Positions 53,340 to 64,000 are shown, numbered from the stretch's first letter. The stretch: DNA of 64,000 bases from Liopterus haemorrhoidalis (GCA_963971575.1 OZ020616.1:6654924-6718923); one strand, 5' to 3'. The notes: generated by a model not told the origin, from the sequence alone. Numbers and translations: made by a program.

Positions 53340-53685
53340 TTGAAATGCAGTTCTACAGGCATATGCTTAGAACCTCCTAGGTCGACTAAGTTGACAACGA
53401 TAAAGAACCCCGAGAATGAGTTTCAAATCTGAGATCATGTAGATCGTAAAAAGTATGCTAGCATATTTTGGACATATGATAAGGAGCGAGCTCAAATACT
53501 GTATTCTGCAGAACTTTGTACAGAAAAAAGTTGAAAGGAGAAGAAACCCTGGAGACCAAGAAACTTCTGGGTCCGATAACTTAAGAAAATTGTTCGGTGT
53601 AAAATGCACAAAAATATTTCAGATGGCAGAAAACAACATGCTGATTGCCACGATGATATCCAACGTTTGGAATGAATAAGAAAAT
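53340..53685 (+). pseudogene. LINE C-terminal fragment
   Basis: IEMQFYRHMLRTS, then MLAYFGHMIRSELKYCILQN, VQKKVERRRNPGDQETS, NLRKLFGVKCTKIFQMAENN. This is the EMWCYRRxLRI...YFGHxxR...GKIEGKRxxGRxxxSWLxNLR...LFxxA pattern, common in insect LINEs. Partly open (74 codons from 53455). Confidence 0.75.
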
Positions 53686-53879
53686 ATAAGAAGAAAATGA
53701 AGAATGTCTAAGTGACGAATGACGTAGAAAAATGTCCAAAATTCTATCAAACCACGGTATTAGGAACATAAATTATTATTATTTTGGTGTTTGACAGATC
53801 TTGACAAGCGTCTACTAATCGCAAACTTCAGTAACCTTTTGATCCAAATCATACTAAGAGACTAGTGGAGCTAAATACT

Positions 53880-54240
53880 CACGGTTGCATCCCAAACCTT
53901 GGCGATGTGTAGACGCAGAAATTACGCCAGATTCAGTGCCCGTATAATGCAGATCCGACCAACACTGCTCTCTGCATCCTGCAGATCAAAGACGTAGCAA
54001 AAGATCTGCAGGCGGGAATAGACTTGATTTTTCTTCAGTAAGAGGCTTTCATACCACCAAAAACACCAATTATCAGGACTACAAGTTTAACTTTATACCC
54101 TGGAACAGCTTTTTAAGCTCGGAATAAAGTTCCATATACTTGGACTTCTTTGCCTCCTCTATAGAGATATTCTTCTTAGATGGAGAATTCGATCACAAAC
54201 ATTTTTTTTGGTCTCGATATTCAAGAGGGTTATGTCCGGC
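53880..54240 (-). pseudogene. LINE C-terminal fragment, different family
   Basis: Minus strand: KKSKYMELYSELKKLFQG, IKLNLVVLIIGVFGG-like, then SLICRMQRAVLVGSALYG. Resembles the VxPxxIGxLGxV...LQKxxLLGTAxIxR region that ends some LINE ORF2 proteins. Several frameshifts. Confidence 0.55.
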
Positions 54241-54245
54241 TTAGT

Positions 54246-54900
54246 AAACAACAATAATAATAATCTTTATTGGTGTTTTCTTGCATCACAGAGAATGTTT
54301 ACAGTGAGTCAAATAAATAAAATAATATCGCACAATACAAATAACATATTAAAAAAAATGGTTTAAAAATTAAATTAATAAATGTTTAGAAACATTTATA
54401 ATAAATATAATACATAATTAAATAAATTTACAAATATACATCAATACACAAAGACAAATATGTTAAACTTGTCTAGACAGCGTTCACGAGATCATTAAAG
54501 TTATTGGACAGGTAGTCGTCAATAGAATAAAATGCATTAGCAATAATCTTCGTAGTTGTTTGAAAAATGGCTAGCTGGTTTTTGTCCGTGGTTAAAGGGT
54601 AAAAAATTGAAAATTTTTATAACGTAATAATTGATGCTATTTCTAGATTTTGTTAGTCGAGTAAAATCAGGATGTATAATATTTTCAAACTGAAGGTGAG
54701 CATGTATCAAGCATTGTAAAATATATATAAAGGGAAATGTTAATATGTTAAGCGTAATATATTGTTGTCTACAGTCTTCTCAGTAGCCGATCTCGCTAAT
54801 GACACGTAGAGCTCTAAGTTGCAGAGCAAAACTCTGTTCGCTTGAGGAGCGTGACCCTAACAACTTAAGATAGTAAGAAGTAATAATTACAAAAGGAATG
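54246..54900 (-). pseudogene. Jockey/CR1-type LINE 3' end with ATT-type tail
   Basis: Minus strand: QLRALRVISEIGYxEDCRQQ, LNILTFPFIYILQCLIHAHL, DFTRLTKSRNSINYYVIKI, ANAFYSIDDYLSNNFNDLV, then CACCAATAAAGATT and an ATT tail (54246-54262). Same tail type and C-terminal SIDDYLSNNF motif (compare TIDEFNNVNF) as the LINE at 2390-3727. Confidence 0.8.
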
Positions 54901-55015
54901 GCCTGCCATACTTCCTTCAATTTATACCAGAACGGGGCACTCAAAGTAAAAAATAAATAAAAAATTACTGAATGTGGACGTATATGCGTGACGTAAAAAA
55001 GGTTTTCGAAACATG

Positions 55016-56408
55016 AAGTAGATTATTAGAAGAGGTGAATAGTATAAAATACCTGGGTTATGTACTAACGAGGAACAACGGGGCTGAGCAACACATAAGG
55101 GAAAGAGTAAAGAAGGCAAGGATAGTCATGGGGAAGCTGTGGAGTATAGGAGAGAGGAAGTTTATCGACGATATTAGATGGAGATTGAGGTTGTTTGACG
55201 CCGTGATGAAAAACATCCTGCTATATGGGGTGGAAATTTGGGGATGGAAGGAATGGGAGAAGGTAGAACGAGTACAGGAGAGGTATTTGAGATGGATCTT
55301 AGGGGTAGATAGAACAACACCAGGGTATATTGTAAGAGAGGAACTGAAAAGGGATAAGATGAAAGTGGGTACAGGAAGGAGGGCGGTTAAGTACGAGGAG
55401 AAAGTTAGAATAGAAACAGACAAAAGAATAATGAGGGAATGCTGGGAGGAAAGAGCCAGAGAGGAACAGAAAGGAAGATGGTACGCATGGGGAGAGATGA
55501 GAAAGGAGTATTACTGGAGATGCGGAGTGGATGGGACAGAGGTGGAAAGGAGAAGAAAATACGGGATAAGCCTGATTATGATAAGAGGAGTTGTGGAGGA
55601 GGGATAAGGAAGTGGGGGAGCAAGAAAGGACAGTCAGCAAAGACAAATCAAGGAGCGCAGGGAGATATAAGGAGGTGAGAACTATAGGGGTACCAAGATA
55701 TTTAAAGGGAGAAAGAGGAAGGTCAGGAGGGAGAGTTAGGAGGATTGCGAGGCTAAGGTGCGGGAATGAAGAGAGAGGAAATATATATTGGAGGAAACAG
55801 GAGGAAAAGATGTGCAGGATGTGCGGGGAGGAGGAGGAAGATATAGAGCACCTCGCGAAGAGGTGTAGAGAGATGACAGTATGGTCGGGGAGCACATTAG
55901 ACCTGCTGCACGGAGATGGAAGGGGGGATAGGTGGGCGAGGGAATTAGAAGCATGAAGGATGGAGATTGGGGAAGGATAACAGGAAGGGGTAAAGGAAAG
56001 AAGGAGGAGACCCGGTGGGAAGCAGAAGGGGAGAAATGGAAGGAAGGAAGGGGGATGAGGTTACCTAGCAATGAGGAGGAAGGAAGAGAGATAGGAGAAG
56101 GGGCGAAGAAATGGTTGGAAGGGAAGAGAATGAAATAAAATAAAATAAAATAAAGCAAAGATGGGCGAGAGAACAGAAAGCAAGAAGGAAGGAGATCGGA
56201 AAGGGAAACCAGAAGGGTAACAAGAAGAAGGAGAGGGACATTGGAGCAAGAAGATAGAAAAGGGAAAAACATTGTAAATTGTAAATTGTAGTGGATTGTT
56301 TTTTATGTATTTTTGGATTGATTTTATTTGGTTTTATTTTTGTAATGGCTAATACCCTGAACGCCGCAAGGCCTGGGGTAATAAAGAATATAAATAAGTA
56401 GATTATTA
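55016..56408 (+). mobile_element. R1/LOA-like LINE 3' end with 13-bp target duplication
   Basis: AAGTAGATTATTA at 55016-55028 and 56396-56408 brackets the insert. It is 5' truncated within the thumb of the reverse transcriptase and carries a G/A-rich C-terminal coding region. Its 3' end has CGCCGCAAGGCCTGGGG and AATAAAGAATATAAAT. Same family as 7813-8604, with about 580 bp more at its 5' side. Confidence 0.92.
55035..55956 (+). pseudogene. LINE ORF2, thumb to CCHC region
   Basis: Frame from 55029: NSIKYLGYVLTRNNGAEQH, KARIVMGKLWSIGERKF, LLYGVEIWGWKEWEKVE, ERYLRWILGVDRTTPGY, IVREELKRDKMKVGTGRR, up to SLIMIRGVVEEG where a frameshift lies (about 55580). It resumes with RRDKEVGEQERTVSKDK, RTIGVPRYLKGERGRSGG and CRMCGEEEEDIEHLAKRC. 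The last is a perfect C-x2-C-x8-H-x4-C zinc knuckle (55808-55861). YGVEIWGW and GVDRxTPGYxVREEL are typical of this LINE group in insects. One frameshift only, so relatively young. Confidence 0.88.
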
Positions 56409-57048
56409 AAGTAAAAAAAAAAAAAAAACAATATCTACGTGTAGTTTTAAAACCTATTACAATTTTAAATAAGTCTACTAATTATGAAGGAAGATATGAA
56501 GTAACTGGTAATGTTAAGGTTAACTAGATTCATTATAAACCCCGCTTGAGGGAGGCCAACCCTATCTGCTTGCAAATGAAGAAATATGTCTTGTTACTTC
56601 GCCATGCTTGTTACTTACATTATAAATTAGTGATATAAGATTATATAGAGTGTATTACGTAATAAGTAGCAAAAATAAGTGTTACACTAGAGAGTGTTTC
56701 TTGTGCATGTTATTAGCGAGAGTAATAAAAGTTGGGTAATAAACTAAATTGTATTGTTTATTAAATTCGTATTTTCTTTGCAGTTAAGTGCATATGCAGT
56801 ACTACTGTATGCATGGAGATATCTAGTTTGCTTTGGATTAATTATAATTTCTTGCAAGAGATATGAATATTATAATAAGACTTAATTTATGACAACGGAA
56901 TAACTAAACTAGGTTGCATATACGTAGTAGTGAAGAAAAACAGACTGTTTTTTCTGAAATCATCAGTTAAATAACGTCAAATCGTCAGTGAAGTAAACTT
57001 GTTTTGTACTATTTCATTTCTCTACACTAAAATAAGTTAAAACAAAAA
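56409..57048. other. Unassigned sequence
   Basis: Nothing recognised apart from an A run next to the LINE. Confidence 0.4.
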
Positions 57049-57462
57049 AATTGATGTGAAGTGTGAATTTTCACACATTTCAGGGTTTTGCAGGTGTTTA
57101 GTAAGTGAATGATGATTATTTGGGATGCCAAAACAAATGTTATATTAAAATTTTTTTTTTTGTTAATTTTAATTCGAAGAATTTTAAAAATTGCGCCTAT
57201 GGCTTCCATTGGTTGTTATAAGCTCCGCCCCTCTGATTTCGTGTACATTGAAACAGAATTAAATTATAATTTAAATAATTTCCACTGGTTATTAAATTTA
57301 CGCTTTTAAAAATTAAATGCAACATTTGTCAAAATATAACTAGAATATGGAAAAAACAAATTTAAACAATATAAAAATTCAAAAAAAAAAACAAAAGCAA
57401 AAAATAATATTGTCTCTTCTCGCAGGGTTCGATCCCTTTCGATCGAGTTAGTTGGGTGAGAA
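57049..57462 (+). mobile_element. Family R element, copy E1 (5' part)
   Basis: 5' boundary to the tRNA-like B box (GGGTTCGATCCC, minus strand at 57425-57437). Internal deletion of the TATA region near 57178. It ends where E2 begins in the opposite direction. Confidence 0.82.
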
Positions 57463-58195
57463 GCCAGAAAAATTTTTTGTCCCACACCCTGTAGCCCAGA
57501 TGGTTTATACTAAAAATCTGAAAAAATTCTAAGTAATGTACATTGGTGTGAACCGGAATAGTACAACAGGAATTTTTGATCAGATTATGTTTTTGTAAAA
57601 AAAGCATTTTTTGTGTTTTTTTTTCTAATAATGTTGATAACTTATAGTTATATAACACACTAAACTGTAACGTGTATCTTGGTGCAATGGTTACGGTACT
57701 AGCGTTCTGCCCAAGAAAATGAGTTCGAATCCCACGAGAAGAGACAATATTATTTTTTATTTATTTTTTGCATTTTTATTTTGTTTAAATTATTTTTTGA
57801 AAATTCTAGTTATATTTTGGCAAATATTGCATTTAATTTTTAAAATCGTAAATTTAATAACCAGTGGAAATTGTTGCAATTATAATTTAATTCGTTTTGA
57901 ATGAACACAAATCAAAGGGAGGAGCTATTACTAGAAACAACCAATGAAGCCATAGGCGCAATTTTCAAAATCTTAATGAACCTTGCTATGTAAAAAAAAA
58001 TGCACATATTAAGAAACCCAAATAATGGTATTAGGCACTCGAATTAAAATTAATATAAAAATATTTTAACATAAAATTTGTTTTTAAAGCTCTTAGATTA
58101 AGAGATCATATATTATTTTTAAAATATTGTTCATTTTACAGTGAATACTACAAAGCAAAATATGTCCTACACATTCAGCATTCCGCCTTCACTTA
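57463..58195 (-). mobile_element. Family R element, copy E2 (variant b)
   Basis: Starts inside R at TTTTTTGTCCCACACCCTG and runs inverted through the tRNA-like module (plus strand 57670-57745, A box CTTGGTGCAATGG, B box GAGTTCGAATCCC, like copy A), CCAAT, and TATGTAAA. It then enters the b-type segment CTACAAAGCAAAATATGTCC...CCGCCTTCACTTA that only copy F shares. The terminal palindrome is missing. Confidence 0.82.
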
Positions 58196-58228
58196 ATATT
58201 TTTAGATTATATATCTATCTAAGAGGAA

Positions 58229-58432
58229 TTTTTTAAAAATTTTATTGAACCTTGCTATAAAAAAAAAAGTACTGCACATATTTAGAATCTTACATAATGG
58301 TATTAGGCATTCGAATTAAAATTAACAAAAAAAAAAATATTTTAACATAACATTTGTTTTGGCATTCCAAATAATCATTATTCACTTACTAAATACCTGA
58401 AATGTGTGAAAATTTACACTTCACATAAATTT
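58229..58432 (-). mobile_element. Family R element, copy E3 (5' end only)
   Basis: TTATTGAACCTTGCTATAAA to CACTTCACATAAATT, the R 5' 200 bp in inverse orientation; standard a-type segment (GGCATTCCAAATAATCATTA). Confidence 0.8.
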
Positions 58433-58439
58433 TTTACTA

Positions 58440-59235
58440 TATATCTTTATTTTATTAAAGTCTTTCAAGATATCTTGTTTGCCAATTCTTTCTAGAGGTT
58501 ATGTTAGCTGATCTCGCCAACGTTTTCGCTGACGATATCTTACAATAAGTATATAAAATTATGGAATATTTTTGAATAAAAATTTGGTGGGAAAGTTTAT
58601 ACGTATGGACCTAAGTTTGCAAATATCATAAACTTAAAAATCAAGATACCGTATTGAGCTCGCGCAATCGTAAATCCGGTTAGCTAAATAAACCATCTTG
58701 CTTGAAAATACCTCTAACCTAGTTAAGAAGTTCTTCAAAAATAACAGACGTTCGCTTTAAAAACAAAACGGAACCGTTAATAAAAGAAACTCCATGTTCC
58801 CTTCCTGAGAGTTTCGTTGTGTTTCCGGAACTAGATAGTAAGTTGCCTGGCACCGCCGTCGTCTGCGTCGCGGCGCGCACGGCGTCGGATACGTTCTTAT
58901 GATAATATAGTGTCAGAATACTGTATTTGCTTTTAGTATGGACGTGTGGCGGAAAATTGTACATGCTGAATTCTGATGTAGAAGAGATGTTGTTTATTTT
59001 TGCTTTTATTGATCTTTAGAAGTGGAAATTTTTGTTGAATATACCAATGTTATATAGGCTGGATGCTTTAGAACCCACCCCGCCGTATTACGCATTTTAA
59101 ACGAAACAAAATAGACCAGGGTAAATATTTTACATCTCATTTTAGTGGATTTAAATTAATAAAGAGATCATTCAGATAACTGAAACGCTAAACGCTAAAA
59201 TTTCAACCTCCTGAAAATCGAATCCGCATTCAACC
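58440..59235. other. Unassigned sequence
   Basis: No recognised feature; the minus-strand frame at 58719-58964 has no motif. Confidence 0.4.
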
Positions 59236-60905
59236 TCCCGAAAATCGAATTGTTAAGAATTGTGCATATTATTTAGCTTACCCGCTTCATATTTTATTTA
59301 AAAAATCTTTGGAGAATGGAGTCTTTCCTGATATATGGAAGATATTATTCATTACGCCAATATTTAAATCCGGTGTAAAAAATAACGTCACTAATTATAG
59401 ACCCATATCTATATTACGCTAAATCTATATATGCTAAAATTTTCGAATCCCTTATAGTCGATAATCTTAAATTTATTTAAAATCAAGTAATTATTCCACA
59501 ACAAAATGGTTTCTACTGTGGCAGATCAGTACTTACCAATTTAATACCTTTCACTGAATTTGTGAGCAATGCATTAGACAACAAGAAACAAGTAGATGTA
59601 ATTTATACCGATTTTAGCAAGGCGTTTGATAGAATAAATCACTTTTTACTTACATTAAAATTAACGAGTTACGGCATACATGGATCTCTATTACGATGGC
59701 TTGATAGTTACATTAGAAATAGGTCACAGTTTGTGGTATGTAATGGTGTCATATCTCGTAGAATTTCAGTTAAATCGGGAGTACCTCAGGGTTCGCACTT
59801 GGGGCCTATTTTGTTTATATTATATATAAACTCAATTTAAAAATGTTTTGAATTTTCCTTCAATTTATTATTTGCTGACGATTTGAAGTTCTATAGAGTT
59901 ATTGAAACGACAACAGATTGTTATAAAATGCAAGAAGATCTATTAAGACTTCATAAATGGTGCCTAGAAAATGATATGAGCTTAAATATTGATAAATGTT
60001 GTGTGGTCAACTTCACACGTAATAGAAATATATTGAAATTTAACTATGGTTTAAATGGTATAAATTTAATAACCAAGACAACAGTCAGAGATTTAGGCAT
60101 ACTTTTCGATTTTAAGCTATTGTTTAATGATCATATTAACAACATAAGAAAAAAGGCTTATAAACTCTTAGGTTTTGTAATTAGAGCTACTAAGCCCTTT
60201 CACACGAAGGAAACTTTAACATTGTTATTTAATTGCATAGTTAGATCTCAATTAGAATATTGCTCAGTCATTTGGAATCCAATGTATGATAAAAATATTA
60301 ATTTAATAGAATCTGTTCAGAAAAAATTCATGTCTACAGTTTGTTACAAATTAAATATTGGCTACTCTACTTACTTAAATACCTTGTAATTACTTAATTA
60401 CGAATCTTTACAAAACAGAAGATACCAGACCGATATGATATTTCTTTTTAAAATAGTTAATAATTTAATCGATTCCCAAACATTTATTTCAAATATCAAC
60501 TTTTTAGCTCCCGTTAAATCTACCAGATCAAGCGCACTTTTTAAATTACCAAAATGTCACACTAACTGTTACAAAAAATCACCTATTAATAGACTTATGT
60601 CAACTTATAATAATAATTTTCTACATTTAGACTTATTTAGCTTACCCCTGCAACAATTTAAAAACTAAATAAAATCCAATATTTAATTTCTAAGAAACAT
60701 ACGTACTGTAGTTTATTTTTTCTTTTTTAATATTATTGTTATTAATCTAAATTAATGTGTACAAATATGTAAAAAAAAAAAAATTGTAAGATATGTAACA
60801 CAATTACAATAATTCGTGGAAGCCAGTTATAGGGTCTACTGTTGGCTTTCCTTAAAAACTGTAAAAATAAAAAAAAAAAAAAATAAATAAAAAATAAATA
60901 AATTT
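59236..60905 (+). mobile_element. Jockey/CR1-type LINE, 5' truncated, A-rich tail
   Basis: Reverse transcriptase from 59236, full C-terminus to 60668, a 3' UTR with GTGGAAGCCAGTTATAGGG, and an A-rich AAATAAATAAAAAATAAAT tail to about 60905. No target duplication found. Confidence 0.82.
59260..60668 (+). pseudogene. Reverse transcriptase of the 59-60.7 kb LINE
   Basis: AYPLHILFKKSLENGVFPDI and TPIFKSGVKNNVTNYRPISI (the entry to the fingers), then QQNGFYCGRSVLTNL, IYTDFSKAFDRINHF (first Asp), SVKSGVPQGSHLGP, a stop after YINSI, LLFADDLKFYRV (YADD equivalent FADD), LNIDKCCVVNFTRN, VRDLGILFDFKLLFNDHI, SQLEYCSVIWNPMY, and after another stop a C-terminal stretch to SLPLQQFKN. Stops at about 59420, 59838 and 60389. 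Catalytic residues are all present. The DLGILFD and EYCSxIWNP phrases fit the Jockey/CR1 assemblage. Confidence 0.88.
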
Positions 60906-60928
60906 ATATTTTATCTACCTTATATATA

Positions 60929-61566
60929 GTGTTTCTTTTCGAGAATTCTTTCTCGAGAAAAAGTTATAATCTCATTTTCTCGAGAAATGTAAAATTTTTT
61001 CTCGACAAATGTAAATTTTTCTCGACGCCACGTTAAACGCATTGTGCTTTTAAAAAACTATTTTAAAAAATGTAATGTTTGGTAAGTTACTGATTATAAT
61101 TTTATTTTGATAAAATTTGCCTCCCGCAACTATGCCAACAGATAAGAAGCGATTTATAATATTTAGCTAATTAGCATTGATTGTTACAATATTTTATTTT
61201 AATTTAGAGTATTATTTATTATAATCTATAACATTTCATTTTTTGTTCAGTTAAAAATTGTTATGTAAAAGACTACCTACAATAATTTCTCTATACATAT
61301 GTATTTTCAATAAATATGAAATTACGTTTCGTTTTCGTAATCATTTTTAAAGCTCCGTTATCCATTTGTTCTAATGTTATTTAAATTAATACTTTAGTAC
61401 TTTAAAGTTGACTATAATTTTAACATGTTTTTATCCTCTACAATATTTTCAACATTAAAAAAAGATATATATTCTAATAATTATTTTTCTCGAGATTCCT
61501 CGAGAAAATAAGTCTAATTTTTCATTTCTCGAAAAATGAAAAATGTCGATAAATCAGAAATACTAC
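60929..61566. mobile_element. Palindrome-rich, probably hAT-like element
   Basis: TAGTGTTTCTTTTCGAG at the left and, inverted, TAGTATTTCTGATTTATCG at the right. TTTCTCGAGAAA and near variants recur at 60955, 60977, 61008, 61018, 61486, 61495 and 61520. No 8-bp duplication confirmed. Confidence 0.5.
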
Positions 61567-61626
61567 TTATGTATCTATCTATATCTGTTTATAAAAAAGA
61601 CAACATCTAAAAATCAAAATCTGTAA

Positions 61627-61629
61627 ATG

Positions 61630-61656
<27 letters not shown>
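61627..61656. repeat. (TA)n microsatellite
   Basis: About 15 TA units directly before the left long direct repeat. Confidence 0.95.
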
Positions 61657-61663
<7 letters not shown>

Positions 61664-63384
61664 AAAGGTATTTTATGAATAATAAGACATGATTTTATTG
61701 ATCAACTAATACGTCTCGCACATCATATGATATATTTTCTACTATTCTATTTACATAAAACAATATGCCTTAGCAACGATATAGCACTCCACGATCGTTA
61801 ATAAGGATAAAACCATAATTATATTTTCGCTAACACGGCCAGACTGACATGCGGAACGTTCTCGGGACGCAACTGTATTCTTCACACCATTAACAGCATT
61901 GTTGTTATCAGCAACAGCAACCTGCATACCACCAATGGTCTGCTCCATACCAACAAGAGCATCCTGCATCTTGCGTACCAGTAACAGCATCCTGCATACC
62001 AGGAACTCCATTCTTGAGCTGGTCCACCATTCATCTTCTACTGCATCTTGAAAGTCTTCACCTAATTCATAATCTGTAAATAGAGCAAAATTGGGCGCAG
62101 AATTGATCTTTCACAAAATCAAACATGCACCAATATCAATTAGTTAATATAAATATTTGCTTACAACAAAACCTTCCAATAGCAGAGTATAAATCGTGAT
62201 CTGAAAGTTTAGAGACTTTTGTTATCATTTCATTTCTCTATCATGAACTCAGTGACTAGATCAACAAGCTCAGATACTCAGTAACTATCTATTAGTTTCC
62301 TTCATTACAGATTGTCTACAGTACAACAAGCTCAGAGGCCGTTTATTCATTTCTGCACACACAGTGCTAAGCTCAGAGAGCGTCTATTCGTTTCTGCACA
62401 CATAGTGCTTTATCATCATCATCAGCCCGTCGCCATAGCTCACCATCTGCCACCATGGTTACAGAGCTATTACCGGAATGATGCCACTGGCAGCGGCATG
62501 TCTTGCGGTACTCAACAAGCTTCAAATCTCAACTCATTATCTATCATATTTCTCAGTTTATTTTGCCATTCCGATCCCAGTGATCTGTCATTTGTCTTTT
62601 CCAATAAACGTTCAACTTTAAAACTCAAATCTCGAAACTCAGATCTTAATTATCAAATCTCAAATATCATAACTCAGATATTAAATCACAAATATCAAAA
62701 ACAAAATCTCAAATCTAATTTTTACACATTATGGCTAACACGTGCCATATGATTTAACCAAAACAATAAAATGCCTCTTACCATTTTAGTCATCATCAAT
62801 CTAACCAGTTACCTTCATACAATGCGTTTGTTAATAACAAAGCAACGCTCGTTCATCCTGACAATTATTAGAGATCTGCTTTGGATAATTAATCCTGACA
62901 TATTCTGCATTTTTCAAAAAAATGTCACATTTCAAATTTATTCCAATGAGTATCATTTCCATAGAAACCACTTGAAGTAGTTTTTTGACAAAGTACTTAA
63001 AATTCGCCAATCTATTATCTAGCTCATAATTATTCATACTACCTTTATATGATTCTCAATCATCACCTTTAACTTAAACCTTTACATTAGCCTTTGCAAT
63101 ATTATACGACAATATCTTTACACTTTTTTTTTAATATTGCACTTATAGTCTTCTATTTTAATTTTCTTGTGGGTGATAGGCCAATCACACTTCTGATATT
63201 AATAAAAAAGGTATTTTATGAATAATAAGACATGATTTTATTGATCAACTAATACGTCTCGCACATCATATGATATATTTTCTACTATTCTATTTACATC
63301 AAACAATATGCCTTAGCAACGATATAGCACTCCACGATCGTTAATAAGGATAAATGTTGCATAATTATATTTTCGCTAACATAT
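61655..63384. mobile_element. Element with about 185-bp direct terminal repeats (LTR-like)
   Basis: 61655-61838 and 63195-63384 are direct repeats, identical except for a few bases and a 4-bp indel near GGATAAA. The right copy reads TG...CA (TGATATTAATAAAAAAGG to TTTTCGCTAACA); in the left copy the first two bases are merged into the (TA)n run. TATAT flanks both sides. No reverse transcriptase is inside, so it would be a non-autonomous (TRIM-like) element. Primer-binding site and polypurine tract were not convincingly found. Within it are a 41-bp tandem duplication (62328-62409) and AAATCTCAAATCT repeats (62620-62720). Confidence 0.6.
61751..62011 (-). CDS. Hypothetical frame with coiled-coil-like segment
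   Basis: An 86-codon frame on the minus strand: MQDALVGMEQTIGGMQVAV, ADNNNAVNGVKNTV, running on into the left direct repeat. The regular spacing of hydrophobic residues suggests a short coiled coil, which would fit a gag remnant, but there is no other gag or pol sequence. Not recognised; it could be chance in repetitive CAGCA-rich DNA. Confidence 0.3.
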   Translation of the reverse strand: MEFLVCRMLLLVRKMQDALVGMEQTIGGMQVAVADNNNAVNGVKNTVASRERSACQSGRVSENIIMVLSLLTIVECYIVAKAYCFM

Positions 63385-63396
63385 ATATATAAGAAA

Positions 63397-64000
63397 AATT
63401 GATGTGAAGTGTGAATTTTCACACATTGCAGGGTTTTGCAGGTATATAATAAGTGAAGGCGGCATGCTGATTGTGTAGGACAAATTTTGCTTTGTAGTAA
63501 CCACGGCAAAATGAACGATCTTTTTAAAATAATTTATCGTCTGTTAATCTCAGAGCTTTAAAAACAAATTTTATGTTAAAATATTTTTTTGTTAATTTTA
63601 ATTCGAATACCTAATATCATTATTTAGGTTTCTAAATAAGTGCAGTATTTTTTTTATATAACAAGGTTCATTAAGATTTTGAAAATTGCGCCTATGGCTT
63701 TCATTGGTTGTCTTAAATCATACGCTCCGCCCCTCTGGTTTCGTATAATGACTAATAGAATGAAAATATAATTCCAATTGGTTATTAAATTTACGCTCTT
63801 GAAAATTAAATTCAAAATTTGCTAAAATATAACTAGAATTTTAACAAATTAATTTAAACAAAATAAAAATTAAAAAAAAAAAACTAAAAAAAATTGACTC
63901 CACAAGCTAGGAACGAACCTGCGTCGTGTATAACAAATCTGTATAGTTGGCGCGCAACATAGCCTCTAGACCACCACACGCTTAACAACTCAGCGTGTTA
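63397..64000 (+). mobile_element. Family R element, copy F (variant b), cut by the window end
   Basis: 5' boundary, near-palindrome, then the b-type segment (GAAGGCGGCATGCTG to CTTTAAAAAC, 63440-63563). TATATAAA inverse 63653-63660, CCAAT inverse 63703-63707, GGGGCGG inverse 63727-63733. A tRNA-like module on the minus strand at 63905-63990 has A box GTGGTGGTCTAGAGG and B box AGGTTCGTTCC. The 3' half lies outside the window. Confidence 0.87.

Noticed and set aside
55058..56272. Large Ser/Leu/Pro-rich minus-strand frames
   Set aside because: Antisense of the Arg/Glu-rich LINE ORF, which explains the absence of stops.
62312..62752. 146-codon gene in the LTR-like element
   Set aside because: Lies in repetitive AAATCTCAAATCT and CTCAGA sequence; composition (Ser, Asn, Gln, His) follows the repeats and there is no gag or pol motif.

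Overview
This window looks like a transposon graveyard from an AT-rich arthropod genome, most likely an insect. I recognise no host gene anywhere in it. No open frame outside the mobile elements resembles a host protein family, and there is no rRNA, convincing tRNA gene or CRISPR array. The insect assignment rests on the mix of elements: Tc1/mariner relatives (Tc1-like, irritans-type mariner, other mariners and two DD41D elements), hAT, piggyBac-like and pogo-like transposons, a Gypsy-type pol remnant, and non-LTR retrotransposons of the Jockey/CR1, RTE-like, RNase H-bearing and R1/LOA-like types. The species cannot be read from the sequence.

Layout. 1-6.4 kb: a TTAA-flanked inverted-repeat element, then a minus-strand LINE broken by a plus-strand LINE (2390-3727) and by a Tc1-like transposon (4576-6183). 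7.8-11.6 kb: a 5'-truncated LINE with a 12-bp target duplication, then a TA-flanked element with arms of about 300 bp carrying a tRNA-derived SINE, a TTAA element and a palindromic MITE. 12.3-18.4 kb: first copy of a recurrent family of about 1 kb (called family R here), hAT MITEs, an RNase H-type LINE end and two mariner remnants. 19.0-20.4 kb: a 121-bp tandem array followed by a probable short Helitron. 21-30 kb: two copies of one mariner, one with an internal tandem duplication and the other carrying a hAT insertion; between them lies an R copy with its own hAT MITE. 31-33.9 kb: a piggyBac-like element split by LINE-derived sequence that became a 179-bp tandem array. 34-37.2 kb: a perfect 76-bp-arm hairpin, a Gypsy pol end and a DD41D transposon. 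38.5-45.3 kb: an RTE-like LINE end, two R copies and a second DD41D element. 45.9-52.1 kb: many short MITEs, a second SINE copy and a pogo-like remnant. 52.7-56.4 kb: a pile of LINE 3' ends. 57-64 kb: further R copies, a Jockey/CR1-type LINE and a pair of long direct repeats resembling LTRs.

Family R is the most interesting item. Six or more copies begin at one shared boundary with a GTGTGAA/TTCACAC near-palindrome. Complete copies end with a (GACA)n tract and an 8-bp-stem hairpin. All long copies carry a tRNA-like A/B-box module near the middle, antisense to the orientation used here. On that same antisense strand lie a GC-box-like motif, a CCAAT box and a TATATAAA box; the last two are exactly 47 bp apart in every copy measured. 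The 121-bp array at 19-20 kb has a related hairpin with a 14-nt loop matching the R loop at 11 of 14 positions. All alignments were done by eye, so boundaries without a named target duplication are good to about 10-20 bp.
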